Origin: Halichondria panicea
Lineage: Eukaryota > Porifera > Demospongiae > Suberitida > Halichondriidae
Assembly: GCF_963675165.1 (NCBI RefSeq)
Contig: NC_087377.1
Span: forward strand, 6,279,122 to 6,343,121
Direction of reading: 5' to 3'
Length of the DNA stretch: 64,000 nucleotides
Under the pieces are notes generated by a model. That model was not told the DNA's origin and made no database searches. It saw only the letters and a program-made list of their open reading frames with translations. How positions within the stretch are numbered: position 1 is the first letter of the stretch; each line of letters opens with the position of its first letter. The translations under genes and the position numbers were made by a program. Below are positions 11,170 through 23,167 of this stretch, one piece after another.

Positions 11170-14100
11170 TAACTTTCGAGCCTCTCCTATTTTCTCAGAT
11201 GGTTTGAACAGGAAAACCCTCTCTCCGACAGCAAGGGTTGTCAGCTCCTTGTCACGGTCATAGTACGTTTTCTGGGTCTTCTGGGCCTTGCCAATACACT
11301 GTTTAGCTAATTCTCAAGCATTCGCCATTTTCTGTGCCAGTCCAGTGCCATACGCTCGGGTTTTGGTAGGGCACAAGATAGCATCCGTCGGCAGTCTAGG
11401 GTCTCTGCCATAGAGTAGAAAAAATGGAGATTTCTTAGTAGACTGTTGTTGACTGGCTCGATACGCGAATAACACAAATGGTAGGTGCCGATTCCCACCT
11501 TAGTCTTGGCAAGCATGGCAGTTAAAGTACAATTAAACCTTTCGACCAACCCATCCGTCTGTGGGTGGTAGGCAGAGGTGTTGACCTTGTGAAATCCTAG
11601 CAACAACTCGACCTCTCGTAGCAGTGCAGACAGAAACGCTTTTCCTCGGTCAGAGAGGACTTCTGAGGGAACTCCATGCCTGCTCACAATGTGCTCCACC
11701 AAGAGAGTGGCAATAGTAGCTGCTGTTTGATCGGGTACGGCAAACACTTCTGGCCACTTAGTAAGATAGTCCATAAATACCACTGCATACTGGTTTCCGC
11801 CATGAGAACGAGGAAATTGGATGACATCAACACCAATCCGATCAAATGGGTCATTCACAGGAATTGGAGTCAGTAGAGCTTGAGTCTGTCGTCCCATACC
11901 ACGTGTGGTACAGACCAAACATCCCCTCGTCCAATGCCCGAGGTCACTCCGCATTCCAATCCACCAGTAGTGGCGTCGTAACTCGCTAAATACATTGGCA
12001 TCACCCAAATATCCTCCGAATCGCCCTCCATGGGCTTGTTTAAACAATCTTTGTCTCAGTGATATCGGAGGGATCACCCTCAATGTACCATTCGATTCAA
12101 CATAATTATGGTACAACACATCGACTTCCAGCATGTACTGGGTCTGAGTTAACAGTAATGTCTTGGTCGTCGTCGGGTAGTATCCCCGTTTCCAGGTACT
12201 CGATGATGGCAGTCAATGAATTATCCGCTCTGTAACTCGGCCAATTCCAACGCATCACCTTCGTCGGGTATAATTGTGGAGATAATTCCATACGGGCTGT
12301 GGTCCGGGGATTCATCGTTACCCACTGGGCATCTGGATAAGGCATCTGCGTTCCCATTAGTATGTCCAGCACGATGCAAAATGTGGATGTCCAACCCTTG
12401 TATGGCCATTCCCCACCTGGCCAACTTCCCAGAGGGTTGAGGAGTGTTCAGTAGGGACTTCAGGGCTTCATGATCAGTATACACTTCAGACGGATGGCCA
12501 TACAGGTAGGGTCTAAAGTGTTTCGCCGCCCATACAACTCCAAGACCCTCTAGTTCTGTGATACCGTAGTTTTTTCGTGAGGTTGTAGAGTTCGGCTAGC
12601 ATAGGCAATCGGCCTTACAGAGCCATCGGTCTGTTTCTGTGCTAGGACGGCTCCCAGTCCAGTAATTGAGGCGTCAGTTTCCAACAAAAACTTCTCCTCG
12701 AAATTTGGGTAGGCCAATACGGGAGAAGTGGACAGTAAAATCTGCTGGCACTCCGGGGTCCACACGTATTGGGCGTCTTTCTTAGTCAGTGAATGGAGGG
12801 GACCAGCAACTTTAGAAAAGTTTGGTATAAAACGTCAGTATTATGAGGCCAAACCCAAGAAGGAACAAAGCGACTTCACAGTAGCTGGTGTAGGTGTACT
12901 GCAATCAGTTTACGTGGGTCTGCTTGTACACCTCCTTCTGAGACTATGGCCGAGGTACTCCACTTCCAGTTGGGCAAACTTGCACTTCTTCGGCTTGAGT
13001 CGTAGGCCAGCATGTCGGAGTCGGTCGAAGACTTCGATTATATTTTTCTGATGTTCCTCCAGGTCTCTTCCAAGTATGATTATGTCGTCGAGGTACACCA
13101 AACAGTTCTTTCCCACCAATCCGCTCAAAACTATTTCCATTAGGGTGGCAGGGGCGTTGACCAGGCCAAAAGGCATCTTTTGGAATTCGTACAGACCAGA
13201 GTAAGTGGTAAATGCTGTCTTCTCTTGCGACTCGCAGTCCATTTGGACCTGCCAGTATCCAGAAGCAAGGTCCAAAGTAGTGAAATAGCGACTTCCACCC
13301 AAAATGTCCAGAGTGTCATCAATTCGAGGGAGAGGGAATTCGTCCAATTTAGTCACTTGGTTCAACTTCCTATAGTCAACACAGAATCGAAGGTCTCCGT
13401 CCTTCTTACGGACAAGTACAATGGGACTAGCCCAAGGGCTCGATGATGGCAGGATTACACCTTGTTCGAGCATGTTGTTCACCATTTCTCGCACCGGCTT
13501 TCTGAGGGCAAATGGTGTTCTCCTAACCGGCTGCCGAACGGGTGGGTGTTCACCGGTGTTGATACGATGTGCGACAACATTAGTAGTTCAAGTTCACTGG
13601 AATCTAAAGCGACTCGTATGAGAGTAGTAACTGGGTCAACTCCTGCGTTCTTATCGGTCCCACATGTTCCAATTCCAATTGTAGCTGGGTTAATAACCGT
13701 TTTCTTCGTTCGGTGGCTTCTTCTGCCGACAAAGCACTCACTGCTGCACCTCTATACTCGTGCTCCTTGGGCATGTCATCTGATGTGATTTCTGTCACGG
13801 ACTGCAGCCCTCCCAGTCTCGTTCCTTTTATTAATTTGATTGGTTCTCTCCCCGTATTCGCAACGATGATAATTAGGTGCCGGTCACTTCCCAATTGGAA
13901 TGCTCCATCTTCAACGTGGAGGTCCGAATCGTTCAGGTGAACAGTAAAAGGTCCTCTGACACAGGACCATCCATTACAGCTCTGACCATTTTCTTGTGTC
14001 CTGATGGTATCCTAGCTGCTACCAACAGTCTAACAGTCACATTACCAGCATCGATATTGGGTAGGGTGTTTGTTTCCTCTGTAGTCGGTTCTTTTTCCAG

Positions 14101-14987
14101 CAATTTCGTATCGATCGGTAACTCTAGGTAGTCGCTGGCCGAATCAATCTTGTTCGCTTCTCCTTGTGATAGGGGGTCTCTGGCTGGTGAGGAAACCAAC
14201 CAATTCTTCCCCGCAAGTACATCTTCCTGTTTGATCGGCAACTCTGGTTGGGACACGTGGCCGTTGGACTGTGTACTTTTTGTCTGCTTCCAGTAACAGC
14301 AGAGAAGTCACTTCCTCCGTGTTTGTTTCCTCGATAGTCGGTTCAATCTCGAGTAGGCCTGCTTCCAGCAAAGGTAGAGAAGTTACCTTCTCTCCTTGTG
14401 ATTGTGGATTACTGGAACACAACCAATCCTTCCCGGTGACGATCCCTTCTGGTTTAGCAACAATAAGATAATTATATTCCCAGCTTGGGTTGGAGATCCG
14501 TGCCTAATAGCACCTGGTGTGGGGCATCCTTCTGCACCAGTACATTGGCTCGCTCTTTATTCCCTCCTTGGGAGAAACTGAACTGAGCCTGTGATGTAAT
14601 CTCCAGTCTATGGCCTCCATAATTCCTCAAGCTTACGGTGGGTTCCGAAAATATTTTCATTGTCTCTTGTTTCCATTCCTCTATCGATGAATACGATTGG
14701 AGGTCATTCCTCAACACTTGCATGGCGAAAGAAAGCGATATAATCGTTACTGGCAAGCCTGTGTCAATCAAGGCTTCAGTATTGACTTCGTTCACCCCCA
14801 ACATGGCTATTACTGTAGGCCCTAAGATTGTTTCGGCGTTTTTTCCTTGTGAGGTCACGTGGTTCATTGTAGATATTTTGTAAAAGTCTTTAACCACCTC
14901 TTCAGTAGCCAGTTTGATCTCGGCTGCATGTAGTTCTCTCTTCAGTTCGGTCACCTTCTCCTGAAGTGATTGATCTCCACTCCTCAC
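11170..14987 (-). pseudogene. pol: Gypsy pol remnant: protease, RT, RNase H, integrase
   Basis: Reading right to left, four regions are visible. Protease: 14472-14987, active-site ALIDTGLPVTIIS. Reverse transcriptase: 12910-13494, LVRKKDGDLRFCVDYRKLN, TLDLASGYWQ, and the catalytic YLDDI. RNase H: 12221-12765, LLETDASITGLGAVL and later HILHRAGHTNGNADALSR. Integrase: 11307-12134, with the three acidic catalytic contexts DVIQFPRS, LSDRGKAF and HPQTDGLVERF. In the integrase zinc motif the second histidine position reads Tyr (GGYLG where GHLG is usual). Frame breaks separate protease from RT, RT from RNase H, split RNase H, and interrupt the integrase C-terminus near 11480. A 17-bp tandem duplication at 11119-11152 lies in the C-terminal part. 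Confidence 0.9.
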
Positions 14988-14999
14988 ATTGGATATGGT

Positions 15000-17051
15000 C
15001 CTTCCAGAGGCTTCCTTGTCTTTTTTTGGTTGTCATGGGTAGGAGCACTGCCTGCTTAGGTGGCCAGTCATACCACAATTGTAACAGGTTCGATTTTCCC
15101 CAGATGGAGGGAGTTTAGTTGGTGGTTGAGTGGAGCGTGGGATGAAAGTTCTGGTATCAGCAGGCTTCGGATATGGGGTTACCGCCTTCTTTTTGGCTGC
15201 ATAACAGCTGATCCAATGTCCCTTCGGCTCCTACAATTTTCCCTTTTAGTTCAGGGCGTAAGCCAGTAATAAACTGGTTAGCGAGCACTGATTGTCCCAT
15301 TTTTTCCGCTTCCGGTCCACCTCGATTCACACCCGCATAAGCCCTAGCAAACAGCCTTCTTAAGTCTTGCGCGAACTCGTCCGCAGTTCTTTATGACCCT
15401 GTCTCCGTTCGTGGAACAGCTGGCTCTGAACTGCCGGTAGCGTGACGGGTGTAAAGCGCTTCCCCAGTTGTAGTCACTTCTTTGTTCTGGTGTGCAGGAT
15501 CGGTAAAATGAATATGCTGCCCCTCGAAGCCTGGTTGTCAGATTTACCAATTTGCAATGGTTGTCCCATCTTCTCAGGTGCATTAAGGACTGGGACCTTC
15601 AATTATTGCTGAATTTGCAAATTATAAGCCCCGCCCACACGGTCGCCATGGTTCCGCCCACGCATTCATTACTTCAACGTACCACTCCCTTTTCATTTTG
15701 CAGTAATTCAGCTAGTTTAGAGAAGTGACTTAGTCGGCGTTTAAAACACCCTCTAGTAAAGCTTGCGAGGCAATAGATGACTTCCATAAGCCTTCCTTAG
15801 CTGATTTATCCTTGTACTTTGTCAAAAAATTGTTGACCGTGTCCCTGGGAAGCCTACTATCCAAGATGAGACTGCTACATCAAACAACTTTCTGTTATTT
15901 CTCCCTTGCAAAGACCAGGAGGGCTAAGCGCTAGAGTGAGTTGTTAGCTTAGATAGAACTAAGTATAATGAGCAGCAGCAATAGCTAGTAGACTTAGTGT
16001 TTAAACGCCGATTTTTCAATAGAAAAGTGAAATAGTGCTTCGACAAAACGGACCACCCCCACTGATCAATTAGTGGGCGGGGCTTCATTTTAATATTTTC
16101 CTAGAGAATGGAGGCCAGTGTTTCATTTCATCATAAAAGTTTTACACAGATTAATATACACAGTAAACAGCAGCAGGTTGAAGTGCCTCTTATAAATGTC
16201 TTTTTTATGTTGGTCCCAGTCCTTAATGCACCTGAGTTGCTAAACTGGCTATCGATTCGAATTGTTCAATCCAGTCTTGATAGGCTTCTTTGTCTGCCTG
16301 GTCATTTCCGTCAAATCGAGATATTTCGGGCAAAGTAGCCGGTTGAGGGCATTATGACGTCATGTGGGCTCGAGTAGGTTGGTAAAATACTGGCTGTCTC
16401 TGTCATCACCACGGATTCCGTAGCGCCTAGGCTCCGCCCTCTAGATGCACGCGGCATCCGTACAGTCAGGTTTTCCTTTCCTCTCAATCTGGTTTGCATC
16501 GAGTTTCTCTATTCTCTGTTCCAACTGACTGATCACTGTGTGAGCACTCATTAGTTCCTGCTTTATCACATCAAGACAATGTTGTTTCCCTATCTCGATT
16601 TGTATCTCCAAGGGATTGCCTCTTGCTATCCAGTTGTTCCACTAATCGGGCTTCTCTGGCTTCCCATTTTTGCTGTTCTACTTCAACAGCTCTATAGCGT
16701 TCCAAAGTAGCTGCAGTCGCCTCTCTGGCATACTGCTCATGCAGGACTTCGTTCTGTCTCTCTGCCTCAGCCGTGTTTCTCCGCAACTCTTTCTCCAACT
16801 CTTGAGCCTTCTGTTGAACGGTACGGGCCTCTTCGGTAGCATCGGTAACTGCTTGTTCCATATCTGTCCTACATTCGGTCAATCTCGCTACGTCGCCCCT
16901 TGCGTGTTCTAATTCCGCTTCCAAATCGGCCCCCTCCGTCTGGATTCCGTCCTCGTAGTTTCTGGTTTTCGACGTCCAGACGATTCATTTCGAACTGAAG
17001 GTTATCGACCTTGAGCTTTAGGGCTTCCATTTTGAAGTCAAGGGTCCTCAC
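15000..17051 (-). pseudogene. gag: Gypsy gag remnant with coiled coil and zinc knuckle
   Basis: The N-terminal part (16571-17051) is rich in Glu, Arg, Ala and Leu in heptad-like spacing and probably forms a coiled coil. A middle region, WIEQFESIASLATQ joined in principle to LRRWDNHCKLVNL, resembles the gag capsid region but is split by a DNA insertion (15573-16236). A CCHC zinc knuckle (CYNCGMTGHLSRQC) lies at about 15040-15090. Several stops and frameshifts are present. Confidence 0.75.
15573..16236. mobile_element. DNA element inserted in Gypsy gag
   Basis: A 25-bp inverted pair, containing 'caggtgcattaaggactggg', sits exactly at 15573-15597 and 16212-16236 and splits the gag reading frame. 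Inside are further weak inverted blocks ('cggcgtttaaaacacc' and 'gtgtttaaacgccg'). The CAGGTG tip suggests a hAT-like element, but no clear target duplication was seen. Confidence 0.7.
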
Positions 17052-17181
17052 GACACGAATTGTAGCTTGAATTAGGTACTTTCAACTTTCGGGCGACAAC
17101 GACTTGGAATAGCAAATCTAGCTCACTTGTCTACAAAGACACTATGTAGACACTGTGCCAGGCTCCACTAGACACTCTACA

Positions 17182-17198
17182 ATCCCAGACAAGCCCCA
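17182..17198 (-). promoter_or_regulatory. Primer-binding-site-like sequence
   Basis: On the minus strand, TGGGGCTTGTCTGGGAT lies two bases inside the right LTR. It resembles the tRNA-Pro type primer site known from gammaretroviruses (similar but one G shorter). The position fits; the tRNA identity is inferred. Confidence 0.55.
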
Positions 17199-17200
17199 TA

Positions 17201-17350
17201 TGTAACGCTTTGGCCTAACACTTTGACAGTTGAACAAACAATTTCTTCATTTAGCACGACTGATCATATTGCATCACACCATGCCATTAATAGTATTCAC
17301 AAAGACAGGAAGTAAATAGCTAACAATACCATTAATAGCATAACATATGT
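17201..17350 (-). repeat. Gypsy LTR, right copy (5' LTR)
   Basis: About 150 bp of direct-repeat partner to 10673-10812. It is followed outward by a TGTAATGCGCATGC motif that recurs at about 17793. No convincing target duplication was found. Confidence 0.75.
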
Positions 17351-17436
17351 GTAATGCGCATGCGCGCTCATTCCCACGTGTGTGAGAAAATAATATCAGA
17401 TCCAAATTCTCCTGCCAGAATCATCTTTGTCTTGAG

Positions 17437-17630
17437 GGCCTGGTAAGCCACAAAACACTACCATATAACAATATAGATAACAATATGCATGTACACAGGT
17501 CTTTTCTTCTTAGATATTATATACACTGAACTACAGATCCTGGAAGAATCAATTTTCTTCTTTCTTCAGGTCCTGGTAAGCCACATAATACAATAAATAA
17601 CAACAATAGATAAGTCTTTTCTTCTCAGTG
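17437..17630. repeat. Imperfect tandem duplication
   Basis: Two adjacent copies share 'cctggtaagccaca', 'taacaa', 'atagataa' and 'gtcttttcttct' in the same order (17437-17515 and 17570-17628). The flanking 'tgtaatgcgcatgc' motif also occurs twice (17350 and 17793). No coding content was recognised. Confidence 0.5.
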
Positions 17631-17877
17631 ACTTTATATAGATAAGCTAACTTTAATATAAAATTCATTATAGAAACTAATAATTATAACACTCTAATAC
17701 TTTTAAGCGAAAGCAAAAACATGGCGAGAGGCATTAGCACAGCGCCAGCTTGAACACTAGTTGAACTTGCAGACACACCCCTTATTCTTGGATGTAATGC
17801 GCATGCTCAATACCACGTGTAAGATAATTCATTTTGAACCTCGAGATGCAGTATACAATGAAGGCCCTCCAAAGTTC

Positions 17878-18390
17878 CTCCTTTTTATATACCTTTTACC
17901 TTCTTACAAGTAATTTTGTACATGAGTGTTGAGTCAGCAACAAAGAGTGTCAATATTCAGTCAGCATATGGAAACCTTCCTGTTATTAGCCCCTTTCAAG
18001 CAGTGGGAGAAGAGTGTTGATTACCGCATTAAAAGCCCATCAACCGTTACTGCATGCCACAAAGCAACGCTGTTATCCCCAAACTAAGGCGGTATCTAAA
18101 GAAAGGAAGTCTCATACAAAGACCTTCACTTTGAGGAATGTGGATATGGTTGCCATTACTTCATCAGATTGTCTAAAGAAAATTATCAGAGCTCAGCTTA
18201 AACAAGAAATTGTACCTGACATTCATGATTTTCATGTTGGATAATTATGTTCAAGGTACAAACGTAATTAGTATTATGACGATGCTGAAGACTCTATTAT
18301 GTGTGGTTCATGCCTATATTGGTTTCATTTTTTTTGTGTGTCTCTTAAGTTTTGTCTGTCTTGTAACTATGACCATCACATAGGGGACTG
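17878..18390 (+). pseudogene. Transposon-derived fragment with PHD-finger-like end
   Basis: The sequence from 17878 shares its opening ('tatataccttttaccttctt') and 'gagtcagcaacaaa' block with 52190-52400, marking an interspersed family. A 76-codon frame ends at 18244. About 30 bases on, another frame reads CGSCLYWFHFFCVSL then CLSCNYDHH, matching the second half of a PHD finger (C-x2-C, W-x-H-x2-C, C-x2-C). PHD fingers occur at the ends of several DNA transposases. The parts are separated by a stop, so it is a remnant; the parent family is not identified. Confidence 0.4.
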
Positions 18391-18994
18391 TTAGCAGCAG
18401 GAGCACTGCAGTCGTGTCCTCTATCCTTGGTGAAATCTTCACCTTCTGGAGTTTCATCTAGTGATGGTTACACAATAATTAACGCATGTCGACTGTCTTG
18501 ATAACAACAAATAGTATAATAAAACGGTACGATGTATACTGTGCATGTACACTCCTTATAATGTGGCTTTTGATTATAACATACAAATGTGCCAGAAGTA
18601 TCTTCATCCATCACATAAACAATTGCTTCTTTGCCCTTGATCCATGTGTCCCTCAAACTCTTCATAGCATCATAGCATCATAGTGTCTCCTGAACTCAGC
18701 CATTCCCACCTCTGAAGCAAGTGTGGCTAATTCTTGAGCCATATATTATATGAGCTTTGTGGAAAATTTGATGCTGGAATAGCGTGGACTTTCCTTTCTC
18801 ACGTGCAATACTAGTAACCTATACAGGTGCATGTGCACAATTGTGAAATCATCAGATGACACATCTGTGGCAGGTGTCTTTTTATTCTTGAAAGTTTCAT
18901 GCATGTAACTTGCAGTCTATCTTGGAGCTACACCATATAGAAAGATACCTGTCGATTTTCTCGAATAGCAAATATGTGCCGACAGGGGAGATGC

Positions 18995-19976
18995 TAGCCT
19001 CGATCCCAGGCCGAGTTTTCGCTTTTATAAGGGTTAGGTGAACAACTAGGCCTGGTACTTGTCTGCGCATGCGTCAGTCGTTTGTCAGATTCTGACAAAT
19101 GGATATTCTCGTTCACTTTCTAGAAGTCAGTTCCCGTTTTATCATTATTGGAATGGCTCTTAGCTGAAGCTTCTCTCTTCTCTGAAGCTTAGAAAACATT
19201 ACTCTGAAGACTGAACAACAAGGGAAGAGGTATAAAGCTTTGTCAAGCTTGTTAAGGTCACACATTTTTGTGTGGGCCCTGTGCTATCAAATCTTGTTCA
19301 TGTTTGGCAAGATCTATCTAGGTAGACTATAGTTTCATCATTAATATGGTGCATCAAGTGAAGAGTGTGAGCTAGAGAACTTGGTGCTGCCATCATCAGC
19401 TCGTCAACAATGACACTATAACCTGTTTAATACGAGAAATTTAATATAGAGCAATGGCTAATATCCAGCTATCCCAACAGTGCTCCACTTGGCTATACTA
19501 ACGGACGAGACTGGACAGTTTGAGGTAAGGATTTAACCGTCTTTGTAATTATTGTCCTATACTTACAGGACTGGAGTATGACCTGCTCGTTCGAGCATTG
19601 CTGGGTAGCTCAGACTGACAGAGGCATCAAGAGAATCTACGTTTTCTCAAGAATTACGAGTTGGGGTCTAGAATCAGAGAAGTCCAGCAGCCTGCTAAAT
19701 CTTTTTGAAACGTAATTTGAAGGCATTCAATCATCCTGAAGTTGCCCTGGGTCACTGTAATCGTGCTGCAGCACAACTGGCAACTCCCCAGGCCCTTATG
19801 AAGTAGCTCTCTATGTGCACTCACTCTGTGCATTTTCTGTGTACAAATTTCGATTGTAAATATTTTTGCCGACCACAAATACAATGAAAATTTGACGCAT
19901 GCGCAGACAACTAGTACCGGCCTAGTTGTTCGCCTAACCGTTATAAAAGCGAAAACTCGGCCTGGGATCGAGGCTA
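18995..19976. mobile_element. Foldback DNA element, TAGCCTCGA family, long form
   Basis: Ends 'tagcctcgatcccaggccga' and its inverse bound 982 bp. The inverted arms extend for about 80 bp, through 'gttttcgcttttataa' and 'gtctgcgcatgcgtca'. The interior shows no transposase. It appears to be a longer relative of the minimal 50-60-bp palindromes scattered through the window. Confidence 0.75.
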
Positions 19977-20105
19977 GGGAGATACATACTTGTCCAACAG
20001 TTACATCCAAACAGCCATTAGATAACTGTACTGTGTACTCCACTGTGTACTCCATTATCACTAAAGACATTCATCTTGGTGCGCAAATGTAACTGCTTTT
20101 GAAGA

Positions 20106-20315
20106 TACCGTATAGCGCGAAATTTTCACGGATTTCGTGGGTTTAGCAATCTTACCACGAAAATTGTTCTTTAATTACAATTATCTGCTATAACATGCAA
20201 AGATTTAAAGGCGTGGCTTCCGGTAAGCAGTCATTCCGCGAACATTGTGCAACGAAATGCTTTTAAAGGCCAATCGACGAAATATAAGTGACTCGAAAAG
20301 TTTGCGCTTATGGAG
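20106..20315. mobile_element. MITE, CCGTATAG family, one degraded end
   Basis: Starts TACCGTATAGCGCGAAATTT and matches the reverse of 60905-61130 throughout, including 'ggcgtggcttccggtaagca' and 'gaacattgtgcaacgaaatg'. The far end has diverged ('gtttgcgcttatgg' in place of the intact tip). Confidence 0.75.
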
Positions 20316-20760
20316 TGAGAAGTAGAGAAAATTGCTCTTCTGGTGAATTAGGTGGAAATGTTGATACCCTCTTCTTTGCCAAAGCCATTAAATAAAAGTT
20401 GCATGATCTCTTTCATTTCTCAAACAGGATAACACAGCAAAGAATTGGTCGAAAAAGTAGAAAGATCTGCATACTTTGAGCAAACATTCTTCACTATAAT
20501 TATTCCCCACTTACATGGGGTCTGTATCATAAGAACTGGGTGGGGCTTAACTACCATAAACTCCCGCATTCCCCGTGCCTTTGAGGGCGCACTGATTTTA
20601 TACTAGATCTATATGGAGCGCCATTCAGATCAAAAATGCATGACAGAATCATCGATGGATGGCAGGTCAATCATCGATTATTGCCAATCGGTTTGGATCT
20701 TTAAGCTTTGCCTCTATGCTTGACCCTTGACCTGAGCTCTCAACCTTCACCTTTATTGTA

Positions 20761-21421
20761 GGTGATTACCGCCAAAATTAGCAGTAAAAAAATGGTGCTG
20801 TTTCTTTAACAGGTGTGTTTTAAAAAATGGTGCTGTTTTTTTACAGAGGGTTTTAAGGGGTTTTAAAAAAAATGGTGCAATTTTTGTAGAGTTTTTCATT
20901 TTGTAAGACAGGTTCCTTTTTGCAGAGATGTGTATTTTGTAGAGAGATGTTTGTTGTGTTTCAGAGACTCAGAGCAATGCAGAACAACAGCAGGCAATGG
21001 GCTGACACTGTAGTACTGTACTGAGTGAAATCTTCTTTCTTGCCTCCACTTTTAAGCACATGGTGGAGGCAAAAAAGAAGGAACATATTCTCCTGCACAT
21101 GCACATGCACCGCCAGCTTTGCTAAGAGATATGGAAGACAAAGACACTCTCAGGCAGCAGGTAGTATAATCATAAGCTGCAAAAAGGAACCTGTCTTACA
21201 AAATAAAAAACTCTACAAAAATTGCACCATTTTTAAAACCCTCTCAGTCTGCAAAAAACAGCACCTTTTTTTAAAAACCCAAAACCGCACCGTTTTTTAA
21301 AGCACACCTTTGTAAAAAAAAAACAGCACCATTTTTTTAAAACTCTGTAAAAAAACAGCACCATTTTTTAAAACACCTCTGTAAAAAAAATAGCACCATT
21401 TTTTACTTTTGGCGGTAATCA
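20761..21421. mobile_element. Foldback element with poly-T/A 'tggtgctg' arms
   Basis: Ends 'gtgattaccgccaaaa' and 'ttttggcggtaatcac' are exact inverses. Each arm holds several imperfect tandem units of roughly 25-30 bp ('aaaaaatggtgctgtttttt' type), inverted between arms. The loop contains another hairpin, 'cttctttcttgcctcca' against 'tggaggcaaaaaagaag'. No protein is evident. Confidence 0.75.
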
Positions 21422-21544
21422 CTTCCCATAAACCTATTAAAAGTACTAGACTAGACTGGAACTCGACTACTTACGTATTACGTACCTATAGCTAGCTATT
21501 AAAGATCAAGACAGAAGTAAAGCTCGAAGAGGGCCAGTCGTATT

Positions 21545-22095
21545 ATGCTAAACGTGTGGAACATAACGCCTAAAGAAGCTACAGAAAAGGTTGTCGAGAA
21601 TATGGAGGTACTAAGAGATATTGCAGCAGGAAAGGCAAGGTTTCCTCCATGTGATTTGTTTGGTAAATATACAGTATGCATGTGAGAGGCACAATAATAT
21701 TATGTGGAAGACAGGGACATGTAGGATTGTTTGGTATGTGGGTGGACCCTTAAAAGAACTTCGACGTCATTCAAGGAAATGTGGCCTGGATATGTACGTG
21801 AACGTTAAGGTCCATATCATGTAATGTGTTGTTACATGCGTCCTCCAGCCAAGGAAGGCCACACACTTACATTGACATCTGTTCTGGATATATCAGTGAG
21901 GTATGTGAAGTTACTACAGTTTGAATGTATACATGTACATGTATGCAGAGTGAGGACACTGGTGAAGGAGGATCAACAGAGAGGGAAAGTGCTACGGTCA
22001 AGCGTAGTACAGCACAAGTGGAACATGCTATGGTTGCTCATGCCATTGCCCTGCGTATGGGTGAGAGTGATGACAGCAAGACCGAACAAATGTGA
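21545..22095 (+). CDS. Small three-exon protein of unknown function (104 aa)
   Basis: Three exons with matching phases make a 315-nt reading frame: 21545-21662 (GTAAAT donor), 21849-21900 (acceptor CCTCCAG, GTATGT donor) and 21951-22095 (TGA). The product starts MLNVWNITPKEATEKVVENM, is hydrophilic, has no signal peptide or membrane segment, and ends with an acidic Ser/Glu/Thr-rich tail (SEDTGEGGSTERESATVK). I do not recognise the family. A stop lies just upstream in frame, so the ATG is plausible unless a 5' exon was missed. The last intron ends CAGAG, giving two acceptors two bases apart; only the downstream one keeps this frame. Support is splice-phase consistency, not homology. Confidence 0.5.
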
Positions 22096-22439
22096 GCTCA
22101 CTGTTTACTTCAATTTAGTGTGAACTATAACAGTGAGCCGGTAACCTTCAAAGACGAATTCACTTGCATAAGCTGCCAATGTGTGTGCAGTAATGTCCAG
22201 CCCCACCTCCTAATTTTCATGCTGGCTTGTGCGTTGCGAAAGGGTTAAGTTGCCTGGCTAACCGTTCTCTTATTAATGGCTTGTGGATTTTTGTCTTTTC
22301 TTCCACGTGGGACTAGGCTATCACATAACTTATATCACATCACGTGGCTTAGGTTCACCTGAAGTTATAGGCCACGCCCAACTAAGCCTAAGGACACTCA
22401 TGCATATAAAATAGTGCACCTAGAAGTACGTGAAGTAGT

Positions 22440-22700
22440 GGATGTGTCAAGTAGCTGATAGATATCAAGTTAGGTGACAAGATGTCAATAGATAATTTAT
22501 GTCAAGTAGCTGATAGATTTCAAGTATACGCAGCAGTAGATATCAAGTAGTCGATAGATGTCAAGTATAGTATATCAAGTTGGGTGACAGATGTCAAGTA
22601 GTGGATACATGTCAAGTAGCTGATAGTATACGTAGCAGTAGATGTCAAGTAGTCGATAGATGTCAAGTATAGTATATAAGTAGTGGCCGGATAGCTAGAT
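22440..22700. repeat. Minisatellite, 'gatgtcaagtag' units
   Basis: Imperfect tandem copies of a unit built from 'gatagatgtcaagtag' and 'tatagtatatcaagt' fill this stretch, with unit lengths from about 15 to 35 bp. No gene was recognised from here to the next element at 23070. A 15-bp perfect duplication ('cctccacccagtaac') lies at about 22844-22873. Confidence 0.7.
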
Positions 22701-23069
22701 GTCAAAAGTGTACTTGTTGCATTTTGAGTGGGCAGATCAAAGGAAACACTGTGCCAATATCTGCCATATGGCACAGGTCAAGCCTTGAACTGTGCCACTA
22801 TCTAGATACTGGCATAGTATGGCTGAAGTTACCTAAAGCCCACCCTCCACCCAGTAACCCTCCACCCAGTAACCTGAAACGGTCTCTTTATAGTATAACA
22901 CTGTTAACAGATTCAGTGGTAGGCAGAAAACGTTTTTCATGCATCTGGTGCATTCCACAGCCACCACAAGTAGTTGAAACTAGTTGTCCTATAAAACGAG
23001 TGATGTGTACATGGAAAGTAATGCAACAAGGAATGCAACAAATCAGTTGTTACACAGCTCACTCGTGCG

Positions 23070-23145
23070 CACATTGGATATATTGGCTCAGTAGTGCCTG
23101 CGGCCCTCGGGCCTAAGTCACTACTGAGCCAATATATCCAATGTG
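23070..23145. mobile_element. Short palindromic element
   Basis: 'cacattggatatattggctc' and its inverse 'gagccaatatatccaatgtg' flank a GC-rich loop ('ggccctcgggcc'), giving a nearly perfect hairpin of about 75 bp. Confidence 0.6.
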
Positions 23146-23167
23146 GCACTCGTGCATGTGTCACAAC

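Larger units (their letters stand above)
10673..17350 (-). mobile_element. Decayed Ty3/Gypsy LTR retrotransposon with short LTRs
   Basis: Two direct repeats starting TGTAACGCTTTGGCC (10673 and 17201) flank gag-like and pol-like sequence reading right to left. The order gag, zinc knuckle, protease, reverse transcriptase, RNase H, integrase places it in Ty3/Gypsy. Next to the right repeat is a primer-binding-like site. Frames are broken many times, and a DNA element interrupts gag (15573-16236), so this is not an active copy. Confidence 0.9.

Noticed and set aside
11676..13940. Many plus-strand frames across the Gypsy pol region
   Set aside because: They are shadows of the minus-strand pol domains, whose motifs are unmistakable.
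19654..20070. 138-codon minus-strand frame
   Set aside because: It overlaps the terminus of the 18995-19976 foldback; no motif, splice site or family match.
21025..21300. 91-codon open frame rich in Lys/Asn/Phe
   Set aside because: It lies wholly in the inverted poly-A/T arms of the foldback element 20761-21421; the frame is a by-product of low complexity.
22724..23116. 130-codon plus-strand frame
   Set aside because: It crosses a 15-bp tandem duplication and a palindrome; no domain, and unsupported by splice sites.
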